NCBI GenBank assembly: GCA_025997475.1 | Contig: BNUQ01000055.1 | Span: forward strand, 1-12,894 | DNA length: 12,894 bases | Reading direction: 5' to 3' | Source: Planctomycetales bacterium | Lineage (GTDB): Bacteria > Planctomycetota > SZUA-567 | Shown here: one piece after another, positions 6,177 to 12,894 of the stretch | Layout of the letters: each line of letters starts with the position of its first letter | Position numbering within the stretch: position 1 is the first letter of the stretch | Program-made: the position numbers and the translations under genes | Notes under the pieces: generated by a model | Told to the model about the DNA's origin: nothing | Databases searched by the model: none | What the model saw: the letters and a program-made list of their open reading frames with translations, nothing else

Positions 6177-6359
6177 AAATATCCGCTGTCCACGGCGCCC
6201 CGCCCACAAACCGCTACCCATTCTGTCCACTCGCGCTTTTTCGTTTTCTCAACGCCAAATTGAGAACAAATTGAGAAAATGTAATCCCGCTCCCTTGTTA
6301 CCCCCCCCCTACCGCGTTATCATCGTCGGCTCGTGCGCCAACGCCGCGCCGCGGTTTAA
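6177..6359. other. Gene-free spacer with C9 tract and small hairpin
   Basis: Between the nucleotidylyltransferase stop and MITE B. It contains TTCTCAA-CGCCAAA-TTGAGAA near 6244-6265, with a second TTGAGAAAA just after it that can pair alternatively, and a run of nine C at 6301-6309. No coding frame or clear promoter is visible. Confidence 0.5.
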
Positions 6360-6522
6360 TAGACCCGTTCGATGACCAAGAGCGAGCAAATTTTCGTGTC
6401 TAATTTTTCGTGCCGCAAGGAAAAATGACGAAGCAATACCGAGAGTATTGCAAGGAATTTTGACGCGGCGGGACGGAAAATTAGCCGAAAATTTGCCGCG
6501 AATTGGTTGTCGAACAGGTCTA
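6360..6522. mobile_element. 163-bp MITE, copy B (inverted relative to copy A)
   Basis: It begins TAGACCCGTTCGATGACC and ends with the complement of TAGACCTGTTCGACAACC. Its reverse complement aligns end to end with 4861-5023 without gaps. It lies in the leader of the chemoreceptor gene, whose ribosome site begins 44 bp after the element, so it may affect expression of that gene. Element plus strand transcripts could fold into one long hairpin. Confidence 0.85.
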
Positions 6523-6578
6523 TTGCTTAATTTTCAATTTCACATCTTTTAATTTCACCATAAATGGAGGCGGAAAAA

Positions 6579-8534
6579 ATGGGACTGGGCGGGAAAATTT
6601 ACGCGATTATCGCGTTGTTGATTGCCGTGGCGTTAGGCGTCGCCGGCTTGGGCGTCTATTCGCTGAAAAGCGTAACGGCGATGATGGAAAAATCGGTGCA
6701 GACCGGTTTGCGCACGGCGGCGATGGGCGACATTTTGATTGCGTTGAAAGACCGCGCGATTGCCGTGCGGAGCATCCTCGCCAGCAACGACGCGGCGGAG
6801 ATGAAGGAATTGGCGACGAAAGAATTTAAGCGCAACGACGACGAGTTGCGGGCGGGCGTCGCCGAATACGCCCAAAATCTGCCGGCAGACGCCACCGACG
6901 ACGCCAAAGGACGCGCGGCGAAAACGCTCGCCTTGTGGGACGCCTACGACCGCGCCACGGCGGAACCGATTCGCTTGACGTTGGAAAACACCGCCGCCCG
7001 CGCCCAGAGAATTTATCTCGCCGACAAGGCGGTCTATGACAAAATCGACGCGGCGTTGTTGCGCCTCGGGACGGCGTTGGAAAGCGAGGGCGACGAGGAA
7101 TTAGGGTTCGCCGCGATGCGCCTGCGCGCCCTGTGCAACCGGAACCAAGTGCTGATGTCGCGGCTGATTATCGACACGGATTCGTCGCTGTTCGAGATTT
7201 ACGTCCGCGAGATACACGAGTCGGAAAACACGATGAACGACGTGCTGGACACCTTGCTGACGAGAAGTTCGCCGGAACACCGCTCCGATTTCTTCGAAAT
7301 CCGCGACCATTTGGCGGCGGCGAACAAAGACCGCCAGCAAATTATCGACCTGTCGCTTGCCGATTCTTCCCGCAAAGGAGGTCAAGCATATGTCGTCAAA
7401 GCCGTGCCGTTGCAACACGAAGCCGTCGAGTATGTCCACCATCTGGTTGACGTCGCCCGTCAGGGCGTCGAGGACTTGCGCCACGAAGGCAACGCGCTCT
7501 CCCAAAAGGCGATTTATACCACGGTGTTCGGCAGTTTAATCGCGCTGACCATCGGCGCCGTGCTTGCCGTCATCATCATTCGCGCCGTGGTCCGCTCGCT
7601 CAATGAAATCATCAATAAACTCGGCAAAGGCGCGCAACACGTCGATGACGCTTCCTTCGAAATCGGGCACGCCTCCACCGCGCTCGCCGAGGGGGCGTCG
7701 CAACAGTCGGCGAGTTTGGAAGAGACCTCGGCGGCGATTGAGCAGACCTCGGCGATGACGAAACGCAACGCCGCGAACGCCAACGAGATGAACGAAGCCA
7801 ACACGCAAAACAGCAAGTTGATTGCCGAAGGCGCGACCAACGTTACCAATATGGCGACGGCGATGGGCGAAATCAGCGACTCGGCGGAAAAAATCGGCAA
7901 AATTATCAAGACCATTCAGGACATCGCGTTTCAGACGAATCTGCTCGCGCTCAACGCGGCGGTCGAAGCGGCGCGCGCCGGCGAAGCGGGCAAGGGCTTC
8001 GCGGTCGTGGCGGAAGAGGTGCGCAACTTGGCGGGACGCTCGGCGCAGGCGGCGCAGGACACGACGCAACTCATCGAAGGCACGGTTTCGCGGGTGAAAC
8101 ACGGTTCGGGCATCGCGACGGAATTGGAAAGAAGTTTCAAGCAAATCGAAGACACGTCGCAACGGGTCAGCGGTTTTATCAAAGAGATTGTTACGGCGAC
8201 CAACGAGCAATCGACCGGCATTTCGCAAATCGCCAACGCCGTAACGCAGGTGGACACGGCGACGCAACACAACGCGGCGAGTTCCGAAGAAACCGCGGCG
8301 GCGTCGGAGGAATTGGCGGCGCAGGCGAAAGACCTGAACGGAATGGTGCGGGACTTGTTGCAAATCGTCAGCGGCTCGCGTCAAGCCGCGGCGGCATCCG
8401 GCGCTCAGCACCAGCCGCCGGCGGTCAAGAAAACGCCGTCCGCGAAAAAACCGGTCGCGCGACCGAAACAATTGGCGGCGCCGTCCGGCGGTAAAAATAA
8501 TCAGGTGTTGCCGTTGGACGAGAGCGATTTTTAA
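6579..8534 (+). CDS. Methyl-accepting chemotaxis protein
   Basis: 651 residues from ATG 6579, chosen because GGAGG (6566-6570) is eight bases upstream; an ATG at 6564 in the same frame lies inside that site. It senses stimuli across the membrane and controls CheA. TM1 is about residues 6-30 ([20 protein letters not shown]). A helical extracytoplasmic domain of about 280 residues follows, longer than a 4HB domain and near the size of helical-bimodular (HBM) sensors. TM2 is about 311-335 ([20 protein letters not shown]). After TM2 a normal HAMP is not obvious. The coiled-coil signalling domain has the hairpin tip [20 protein letters not shown] (about 449-468) and [14 protein letters not shown]. 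The C-terminus is an Ala/Pro/Lys linker ending LPLDESDF, with no NWETF-type pentapeptide. No cheW or cheY is adjacent; cheA is the next gene. Confidence 0.95.
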   Translation: MGLGGKIYAIIALLIAVALGVAGLGVYSLKSVTAMMEKSVQTGLRTAAMGDILIALKDRAIAVRSILASNDAAEMKELATKEFKRNDDELRAGVAEYAQNLPADATDDAKGRAAKTLALWDAYDRATAEPIRLTLENTAARAQRIYLADKAVYDKIDAALLRLGTALESEGDEELGFAAMRLRALCNRNQVLMSRLIIDTDSSLFEIYVREIHESENTMNDVLDTLLTRSSPEHRSDFFEIRDHLAAANKDRQQIIDLSLADSSRKGGQAYVVKAVPLQHEAVEYVHHLVDVARQGVEDLRHEGNALSQKAIYTTVFGSLIALTIGAVLAVIIIRAVVRSLNEIINKLGKGAQHVDDASFEIGHASTALAEGASQQSASLEETSAAIEQTSAMTKRNAANANEMNEANTQNSKLIAEGATNVTNMATAMGEISDSAEKIGKIIKTIQDIAFQTNLLALNAAVEAARAGEAGKGFAVVAEEVRNLAGRSAQAAQDTTQLIEGTVSRVKHGSGIATELERSFKQIEDTSQRVSGFIKEIVTATNEQSTGISQIANAVTQVDTATQHNAASSEETAAASEELAAQAKDLNGMVRDLLQIVSGSRQAAAASGAQHQPPAVKKTPSAKKPVARPKQLAAPSGGKNNQVLPLDESDF

Positions 8535-8561
8535 GCGCGAGGGTGAGCGGAAAAAAAATAA

Positions 8562-8835
8562 GTGTCTCACGAAGGCGCGGGGACACGGAATAGTTTAGTT
8601 AGTTTAATTGGTTTTCTCTCGCGAATTGGTTTCCTCACGCGGTTGCTCTATTCAATTGCCACGCCTTTTAAGGCGTGGTGGGCGGTCAAAAAAGAAAAGG
8701 GCTTTAGCCCCAATAAATCATTCGGCTAAAGCCGGTCATTTTTTAACGCTACCCACGCCCTAAAGGGCGTGGCAATTGAATAGAACATTCCCCATCGATA
8801 TTTATTCCGCGTCCTCCGCGCGCCTCTGTGAGAAA
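8562..8835. repeat. Nested inverted-repeat element with three internal hairpins
   Basis: Outer arms are 8562-8592 (GTGTCTCACGAAGGCGCGG and following) and 8804-8835, a diverged inverse. Inner arms are perfect over 19 bp: 8647-8665 TCTATTCAATTGCCACGCC and 8766-8784. Within lie three hairpins: 8659-8678 (CCACGCC/GGCGTGG), 8699-8733 (GGCTTTAGCC/GGCTAAAGCC, 10 bp, 15-nt loop) and 8753-8772 (CCACGCCC/GGGCGTGG). There is no ORF. It looks like a REP-type or IS-derived palindromic element inserted between the chemoreceptor and cheA, inside an older short repeat. Confidence 0.75.
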
Positions 8836-8841
8836 CAAAAA

Positions 8842-9057
8842 TTATCCGACCTTCCCATTAAATTTATCGTGCGCGTCATAAACCGCCGACCGGAAAAAGT
8901 TCAAGCCCGCCGGTCGTTTTGTCGATATTAGCGGAAGCAAACTCTACCCAACCGCGCGGCGGCGCGTATAACCGCGCCCTTTGTCGTTGTTGGCGCAAAC
9001 GACGCGGATTGACCGGTTGCCTAAAATAAAACGGTCGCCGACCGGACGGTCGCGAGA
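8842..9057 (-). pseudogene. Frameshifted C-terminal gene remnant of unknown function
   Basis: On the minus strand three consecutive frames read like one protein end. They are GDRFILGNRSIRVV followed by CANNDKGRGY (about 9036-8970), then YAPPRGWVEFASANIDKTTG (about 8970-8905), then FFRSAVYDAHDKFNGKVG and a stop at 8842-8844. Single-base shifts near 8970 and near 8900 would join them. The first frame stops at TAG and the second at TGA soon after each shift, so the region cannot be translated intact. No family is recognised. The 5' part is missing, because the strand runs into the cheA start region at 9078. This is inference from composition and smooth frame hand-over; sequencing error could mimic one shift. 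Confidence 0.45.
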
Positions 9058-9077
9058 ACTGAAAAGAGGAGAATGAG

Positions 9078-11531
9078 ATGGGCGAAGATAGCGGCGCGTT
9101 ATTGCAGGATTTCGTGCAGGAAAGCACGGAAATGTTGGAAGGTCTCGACCAACTGTTTGTCGCGCTGGAAAGTAATCCAGACGACCTCGATATCATCAAC
9201 CAAATTTTCCGCCCCGTCCACTCGATTAAGGGCAACTCCTCGTTTTTCAACCTCGTCAACATCAAGAATTTTTCCCACACGCTCGAAACCCTGCTCCAAG
9301 AAATCCGCGGCGGCAAACGCCAAGTCAATAAAGAAGTCATCAGCGTCCTGCTGACCGGTATGGACATGCTCCGCGAAATGATTGGGCGCTTCGCCGGCGG
9401 CGACCGCTCGACCGAAATGAACGCGGAAGAAACGGCGCACCTCAACGAAATGAAAAATCTTATCGGGAACGGCGCGTCCGCCGAAACGCCCGAAAGTTTA
9501 GCCCAGCAAGTCCGCGAAGCGCTCGCGGCTATCGGCGACACCACGCCCGACGTCGGGCAACTCCGCCACCTCAAAGAGACGTGTGAAAAATTAGCCGATT
9601 TAGTCGCGCCGCAGAAAAACGCCGTCGCGAAAGTCATCAATTATCGCCTCGGCGACGCCGACGTTACCGCGTCCGTCGAACTGATTAACCGCACGCTTCC
9701 CAATATCGTCGAATGGGCGAAAACCAATCCCGAAGCAATGACGGCGTTTGAAAAAGCCATCGGCGATTTGATTAACGTCGCCGGCAAGGATTCGCCGGTC
9801 GGGCAGTTGTTCGTGAAAATGGAAGACCAGTTCTCGACGATTTATCAGAGCGGGATTCCGTTCGACGATTTGCTTGCCAGCATTTTCAGCGACATAATGA
9901 CCGAAGCCGAGCCGCTGTTTGAAAAGGTCGAGGTCGAGGCGTCCGCCGGTTATAAACTCAACGGCGCCGACGTGAGCGCCGAAATCAATTTAGTGAACGC
10001 GACGATTAAGGTCTTGGTCGAGGCGCAAAAAGACGCCGAGAAAATGGCGGCGTTTGAAAAAGCCATCGGCGATTTGGTCAACGTCGCCGGCAAGGATTCG
10101 CCGGTCGGGCAATTGTTCGTGAAAATGGAAGACCAGTTCGCGACGATTTACCACAGCGGGATTCCGTTCGACGAATTGCTCGCCAGTATTTTCAGCGACC
10201 TTATGAGCGAGGTCGAGCCGCAACTCGAACAGGCGGGCGGGACGGCGGCGGCGGTCGCGCTGGTCGAGGAAAAGAAGGACGAGAAAAAAGTCGAGGAGAA
10301 AAAAGAAGAACATCCCGCGAAGCACGAAAAAGCGCAGAAATCGTTGCGCGTGTCGGAAGAAACGATTGACATCTTTATCGCTTACGTCAGCGAACTCATC
10401 ACCACCGGCGAGGTCTTTCACTATTTGCAAAAGCACTTGGAACAAAACGCCGACCCGCGCAAAGTGCTGAAAGAATTTAAGAACGCCAACAATTCGTTCT
10501 CGAATCTCTCGACGAATTTGCAAAAGAGCATTATGGCGATTCGGCGCGTGCCGATGAAACAAATCTTGCAGAAATTGCCGCGCATCGTGCGCGACGTGGC
10601 GACGCAACTCGATAAAAAAGTCGAACTGACGATTGAGGGCGAGGACTTGCAAATCGACAAGTCGTTGCTTGAAAATTTAGAATCGCCGTTGGTCCATATG
10701 GTTCGCAACTCGGTGGACCACGGGGTCGAGCCGCCGGACGTGCGGGCGGCGGCGGGCAAGCCGGAAGTCGGCGAAGTGAAACTTATCGCCAAGATGGTTG
10801 ACGACCGGTGCGTCATTAAACTGATTGACGACGGCGCGGGTATCAACGTTGACGCGGTGAAAAAGAAAGCGGTGACGAACGGCGTCATCACGCAGGAAAA
10901 AGCCGACGCGATGGCGGACGCGGAAGCGTTCCGGCTGATTTTCGCGGCGGGTATTTCGACGGCGAAAAAAATCACCGACGTGTCGGGGCGGGGCGTCGGT
11001 ATGGACGTGGTGCTGACCAACATCACGCAAATGAACGGCACGGTCGATATTACCTCGAAGCACGGCTTCGGCACGGACGTAACGATAAGTTTGCCGATTA
11101 GTATGATGACGTTGGTGATTGACGGCGTGATTGCGCAGGTCGGCGAAAATCAATATATCGTGCCGTTGGTTGAGATTCGCAATTTGATTCGCCCGAACGA
11201 AGACCAGTTCAGCAGTATCGCCGAAAAAGGGCGGATGCTGATGGTGCGCGAAGAACTTTATCGCCTGTTGCGGATGCACGAATTTTTCGCGTTGCCCGGC
11301 GTGCCGTTGCCCGACCGCGACTCGACGATTATTTTGGTGGAAAGCGAAGGCAAGACGTGCGGTTTAGTCGTCGATAAAATCATCGGTCAGCAATCGGTGG
11401 TGTTGAAGCGAATGGACACGGTGTTCAAAGACCAAACCTTCCTGAAAGGCACGGCGATTCTCGGCGACGGTCGGGTCGGCTTGGTGCTCGACACCAAAAA
11501 CCTGATGTCCGCCGCGTATCATTTGCTGTAA
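9078..11531 (+). CDS. cheA: Chemotaxis histidine kinase CheA with duplicated insert
   Basis: 817 residues, longer than the usual 650-720. CheA autophosphorylates under receptor control and passes phosphate to CheY and CheB. The HPt (P1) domain is about 5-110, with phospho-His48 in RPVHSIKGNSSFF. Residues about 188-392 hold two tandem units (about 102-residue period) whose central 52 residues are nearly identical (FEKAIGDL-NVAGKDSPVG and onward); they occupy the place of the CheY-binding P2 domain. A Lys/Glu linker (about 397-425) follows, then dimerisation P3 (SLRVSEETIDIFIAYVSELI), kinase P4 with N box HMVRNSVDHGVE (about 540-551), G1 DDGAGI (584-589) and G2 GRGVGMD (637-643), and a CheW-like P5 to the end. 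The SD AGAGGAG (9065-9071) lies six bases before ATG 9078; an ATG at 9073 is in another frame. The chemoreceptor gene lies upstream. Confidence 0.95.
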   Translation: MGEDSGALLQDFVQESTEMLEGLDQLFVALESNPDDLDIINQIFRPVHSIKGNSSFFNLVNIKNFSHTLETLLQEIRGGKRQVNKEVISVLLTGMDMLREMIGRFAGGDRSTEMNAEETAHLNEMKNLIGNGASAETPESLAQQVREALAAIGDTTPDVGQLRHLKETCEKLADLVAPQKNAVAKVINYRLGDADVTASVELINRTLPNIVEWAKTNPEAMTAFEKAIGDLINVAGKDSPVGQLFVKMEDQFSTIYQSGIPFDDLLASIFSDIMTEAEPLFEKVEVEASAGYKLNGADVSAEINLVNATIKVLVEAQKDAEKMAAFEKAIGDLVNVAGKDSPVGQLFVKMEDQFATIYHSGIPFDELLASIFSDLMSEVEPQLEQAGGTAAAVALVEEKKDEKKVEEKKEEHPAKHEKAQKSLRVSEETIDIFIAYVSELITTGEVFHYLQKHLEQNADPRKVLKEFKNANNSFSNLSTNLQKSIMAIRRVPMKQILQKLPRIVRDVATQLDKKVELTIEGEDLQIDKSLLENLESPLVHMVRNSVDHGVEPPDVRAAAGKPEVGEVKLIAKMVDDRCVIKLIDDGAGINVDAVKKKAVTNGVITQEKADAMADAEAFRLIFAAGISTAKKITDVSGRGVGMDVVLTNITQMNGTVDITSKHGFGTDVTISLPISMMTLVIDGVIAQVGENQYIVPLVEIRNLIRPNEDQFSSIAEKGRMLMVREELYRLLRMHEFFALPGVPLPDRDSTIILVESEGKTCGLVVDKIIGQQSVVLKRMDTVFKDQTFLKGTAILGDGRVGLVLDTKNLMSAAYHLL
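9744..10206 (+). repeat. In-frame direct repeat inside cheA (306-bp offset)
   Basis: 9744-9900 and 10050-10206 match at about 146 of 157 positions by eye, most differences being silent or conservative. Flanking parts of the 102-residue units (residues 188-222 and 291-324) are much less alike (NYRLGDADVTASVELINRTL against GYKLNGADVSAEINLVNATI). This suggests an old duplication with recent gene conversion of the core. Confidence 0.85.
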
Positions 11532-11713
11532 TTAAAAATAGAGTTCAGGGTTTAGCCGTGGTCGCGCTTCGCGCGTCTTAAAAATTAGGGGCTGGCATAT
11601 ATCTGGGGCGGTCCCTTTAACGCCGGTCCGCTTTTCTTCGTGCGTCGGATAGTCGCGGCGACAAAGACGGCAACGGCGGGATATTCGCTTGAATTTACCG
11701 AACCCGATTTTAA
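11532..11713. other. Spacer between cheA and the hipA-side small ORF
   Basis: The two transcription units converge here. I see a GCGC-rich mini-palindrome (TCGCGCTTCGCGCG near 11560-11573) but no T-run, and so no convincing intrinsic terminator for either side. The minus-strand frame stays open through this stretch, but its sequence does not look like a conserved protein. Confidence 0.4.
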
Positions 11714-11839
11714 TTACTCCGGCTCGCCCCCCCCCCCAAAAAAAATCATCTCGCGGCGAACCCGCTGTTCGCCTACTGGTTCCGCCTCTTCTTCCCACAC
11801 CTCGCGCGCCGCGTCAAGGTCAAATTCTGCCGTCAACAT
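11714..11839 (-). CDS. Small ORF overlapping the hipA stop, with G11 tract
   Basis: 41 residues: MLTAEFDLDAAREVWEEEAE, then PVGEQRVRREMIFFGGGGEPE and a stop. Its ATG (11837-11839) overlaps the HipA stop codon within ATGTTGA, a typical coupling arrangement. Near its 3' end the coding strand has T8 followed directly by G11 (plus-strand C11 at 11727-11737). The tract decides the ending: one more G would carry the frame on to the stop at 11532-11534 for about 103 residues. No family is recognised. It may instead be the displaced C-terminus of HipA after a frameshift, because HipA ends rather abruptly. Whether it is expressed is unknown. Confidence 0.35.
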   Translation of the reverse strand: MLTAEFDLDAAREVWEEEAEPVGEQRVRREMIFFGGGGEPE

Positions 11840-12546
11840 ACCAAGGAATCGCCCGCTTTGCCGACTTCCTCCATAATTTTCCGCGCGTTTTTGATGCCCG
11901 TCTTTGCCGCGACACGCATAATGTCGTCCGCCGTCGGGTCTTTGCCGGCACCGTCAATCGTCGTCGCGTGTTCGTCGCCCATTCCCTCGGCATAAACCAA
12001 ATCATAAGGCGGCGAGACCGTCCAACGGTTGCCGGTGTATAAAAATGAAAAATTTTTGGCGTGGTCGTCGCGGTTGTGGTAAAACACATTAAAGCACATC
12101 TGCCGAAATAATTTTTCCGCCTCGCCGAAATCGCGGGTAAGTTTCAGCGCGGCGTTGAGCAAATCCACATAATCAAGCGTGGGATAGCGATGCGAAGCGT
12201 CAAGCAACGCGCTTGCCGAAAGCATAAAAACCTTTGCCCCCGCGCATCGGTCGAAACGTTGCACGCCAAAGTATTTGCCCGCGAATAGTCGCGTGGCGGG
12301 AAAATCCAACCCCGCTTTACGCGCCAGAAGCGCGTATTGATACTCTTTTTTGCCGATATTTTTCGGGTCAAGAGCGGCGCGGAATTTTACGAGCCACTCC
12401 TCGCCGTCGATAGTCAGCAATACTTTCGGACGCGCGCCGCCGGACGAACCGCCCAATTTCACCAAGTCGGCAAGGGCTTGCCCCGTGTAGGGACGGTCAT
12501 GCAAAATCGCGGCGGCTTCTTTTGCCAAAACGTTTAAGTCATTAGT
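11833..12546 (-). pseudogene. hipA: HipA-family serine/threonine kinase, 5' truncated by an IS
   Basis: About 237 native residues against roughly 400-440 for full HipA toxins; the N-terminal subdomain is missing. HipA kinases of type II toxin-antitoxin modules phosphorylate translation factors such as glutamyl-tRNA synthetase and are neutralised by HipB. Still present are the phosphate loop GGSSGGARPK, EEWLVKF with the ATP-site lysine, VQRFDR, the catalytic loop HNRDDHAKNFSF and SPPYDLV with the metal-binding Asp. The reading frame runs on to an ATG at 12597, but those first 17 codons are the end of the insertion sequence, so that start is an accident of fusion. No hipB is seen. The remaining part lacks the N-terminal lobe, so an active toxin is unlikely. 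The C-terminus also looks slightly short. Confidence 0.85.
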
Positions 12547-12894
12547 AGATCTGTTCGATAACCGGTTGTAAGAAATAGGTTGCGGTGGTTGTGGCAAAGT
12601 GCATAACTGGTTGGCATGAAAAAGCCTACCAATCAGCAGAAGTTAAGCGACGCGGATTTCAAGCGCCTCTTTGGCGTGAGTAAGTCCGCCTACGCCGCGA
12701 TGGTCGTCATCTTGCGAAAAAAAACACTGGCAACAACACCGCCGCGGCGTCCGCCAAAGTTAAAAGTGGCCGATAAACTCGCCATTACGTTGCAATATCT
12801 GCGCGAGTATCGGACGATGCGCCATATCGCCTACGATTGGGGCGTTGCCCTCAGCACCGTCTCCGCGTCAATCGCGTGGGTCGAAGACACGTTG
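12546..12894 (+). mobile_element. IS5-family insertion sequence, left end, runs off window
   Basis: The left end TAGATCTGTTCGATAACC (12546-12563) matches the MITE ends at 4861, 5023, 6360 and 6522 except at one to a few positions. The boundary is placed where HipA homology stops. The transposase gene begins 70 bp inside. The right end is not in the window, so the target duplication (TA or TNA type is known for parts of this family) cannot be confirmed. Confidence 0.75.
12616..12894 (+). CDS. IS5-family transposase, N-terminal part
   Basis: 93 codons are open to the window end, starting at ATG 12616. MKKPTNQQKLSDADFKRLFG followed by VSKSAYAAMVVIL is the usual opening of IS5-group transposases with a Tnp4-type helix-turn-helix. 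PPRRPPKLKVADKLAITLQY, LREYRTMRHIAYDWGVALST (about 66-85) and the VEDTL ending are the DNA-binding region that precedes the DDE catalytic domain. The catalytic residues are beyond the window. A weak TTGGC precedes the ATG. In this group the catalytic part can be in a second frame reached by frameshifting, so whether the gene is intact cannot be judged here. Confidence 0.88.
   Translation, partial: MKKPTNQQKLSDADFKRLFGVSKSAYAAMVVILRKKTLATTPPRRPPKLKVADKLAITLQYLREYRTMRHIAYDWGVALSTVSASIAWVEDTL

Noticed and set aside
5670..6230. Minus-strand frame opposite the nucleotidylyltransferase
   Set aside because: The opposite strand encodes the HxGH enzyme with a good start; the antisense translation has no recognisable features.
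6240..6290. TTCTCAA/TTGAGAA hairpin as a terminator of the nucleotidylyltransferase gene
   Set aside because: The stem is AT-rich and is not followed by a T-run.
7536..8570. Long minus-strand frame opposite the chemoreceptor
   Set aside because: Arg/His/Leu-rich translation typical of the antisense of GC-rich coding DNA; the plus strand is clearly an MCP.
9058..9640. Minus-strand frame opposite the start of cheA
   Set aside because: Shadow of cheA. Only the part below 9057, outside cheA, has protein-like sequence and is listed as a remnant.
11545..11600. Intrinsic terminator after cheA
   Set aside because: A small GCGC palindrome is present but no T-run follows on either strand.
11532..11798. 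88-codon minus-strand frame between cheA and hipA
   Set aside because: Low-complexity start (MGRRGGTSRRTAG), no ribosome site and no protein-like core. It matters only as the alternative frame after the G11 tract.

Overview
The window looks like a chromosomal segment of a motile, LPS-bearing Gram-negative bacterium. Evidence for this is an LPS heptosyltransferase (GT9), a type VI secretion TssA, a methyl-accepting chemotaxis protein, a CheA kinase and a FlhB-like export protein. The sequence is GC-rich, with heavy use of GCG/CGC-type codons, and it carries a tRNA-Ala with a CGC anticodon. The phylum cannot be fixed from the sequence. The style (isolated housekeeping genes separated by repeat-filled spacers) would fit PVC-type or deltaproteobacterial-like genomes, but that is a guess.

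Layout. 1-305: a tandemly duplicated palindromic repeat. 306-2518 (minus strand): tssA and a waaC-like heptosyltransferase. 2540-2760: a second palindromic repeat of the same family with a 77-bp tandem duplication. 2815-3900: ilvE. 3982-4093: tRNA-Ala(CGC) with its own promoter and an intrinsic terminator, followed within 18 nt by yidD (4111-4374). 4384-4512: a third palindromic repeat. 4530-4823: an orphan FlhB C-terminal-domain protein. 4861-5023 and 6360-6522: two inverted copies of a 163-bp MITE. They bracket a small unknown gene, tRNA-Ser(GGA) with an unusual C33, and a nucleotidylyltransferase. 6579-8534: a chemoreceptor. 8535-9077: a nested inverted-repeat element plus a frameshifted gene remnant. 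9078-11531: cheA with a duplicated insert between its HPt and kinase parts. 11714-12545: a HipA-like kinase lacking its N-terminus, with a small overlapping ORF containing a G11 tract. 12546-end: the left end of an IS5-family insertion sequence that cut hipA.

How things fit together. The chemoreceptor and CheA would form a sensory array with CheW and CheY encoded elsewhere. IlvE, YidD, the tRNAs and the LPS genes are ordinary housekeeping functions. The most informative unexplained structure is the mobile-DNA layer. The IS end at 12546 and both ends of the 163-bp MITEs share the same roughly 18-nt terminal sequence, so the MITEs are probably mobilised in trans by this IS5-family transposase. 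Separate repeat families fill almost every other spacer. Next most interesting are the non-canonical CheA architecture and the tRNA-Ser anticodon loop. I see no CRISPR array, phage or complete novel defence system.
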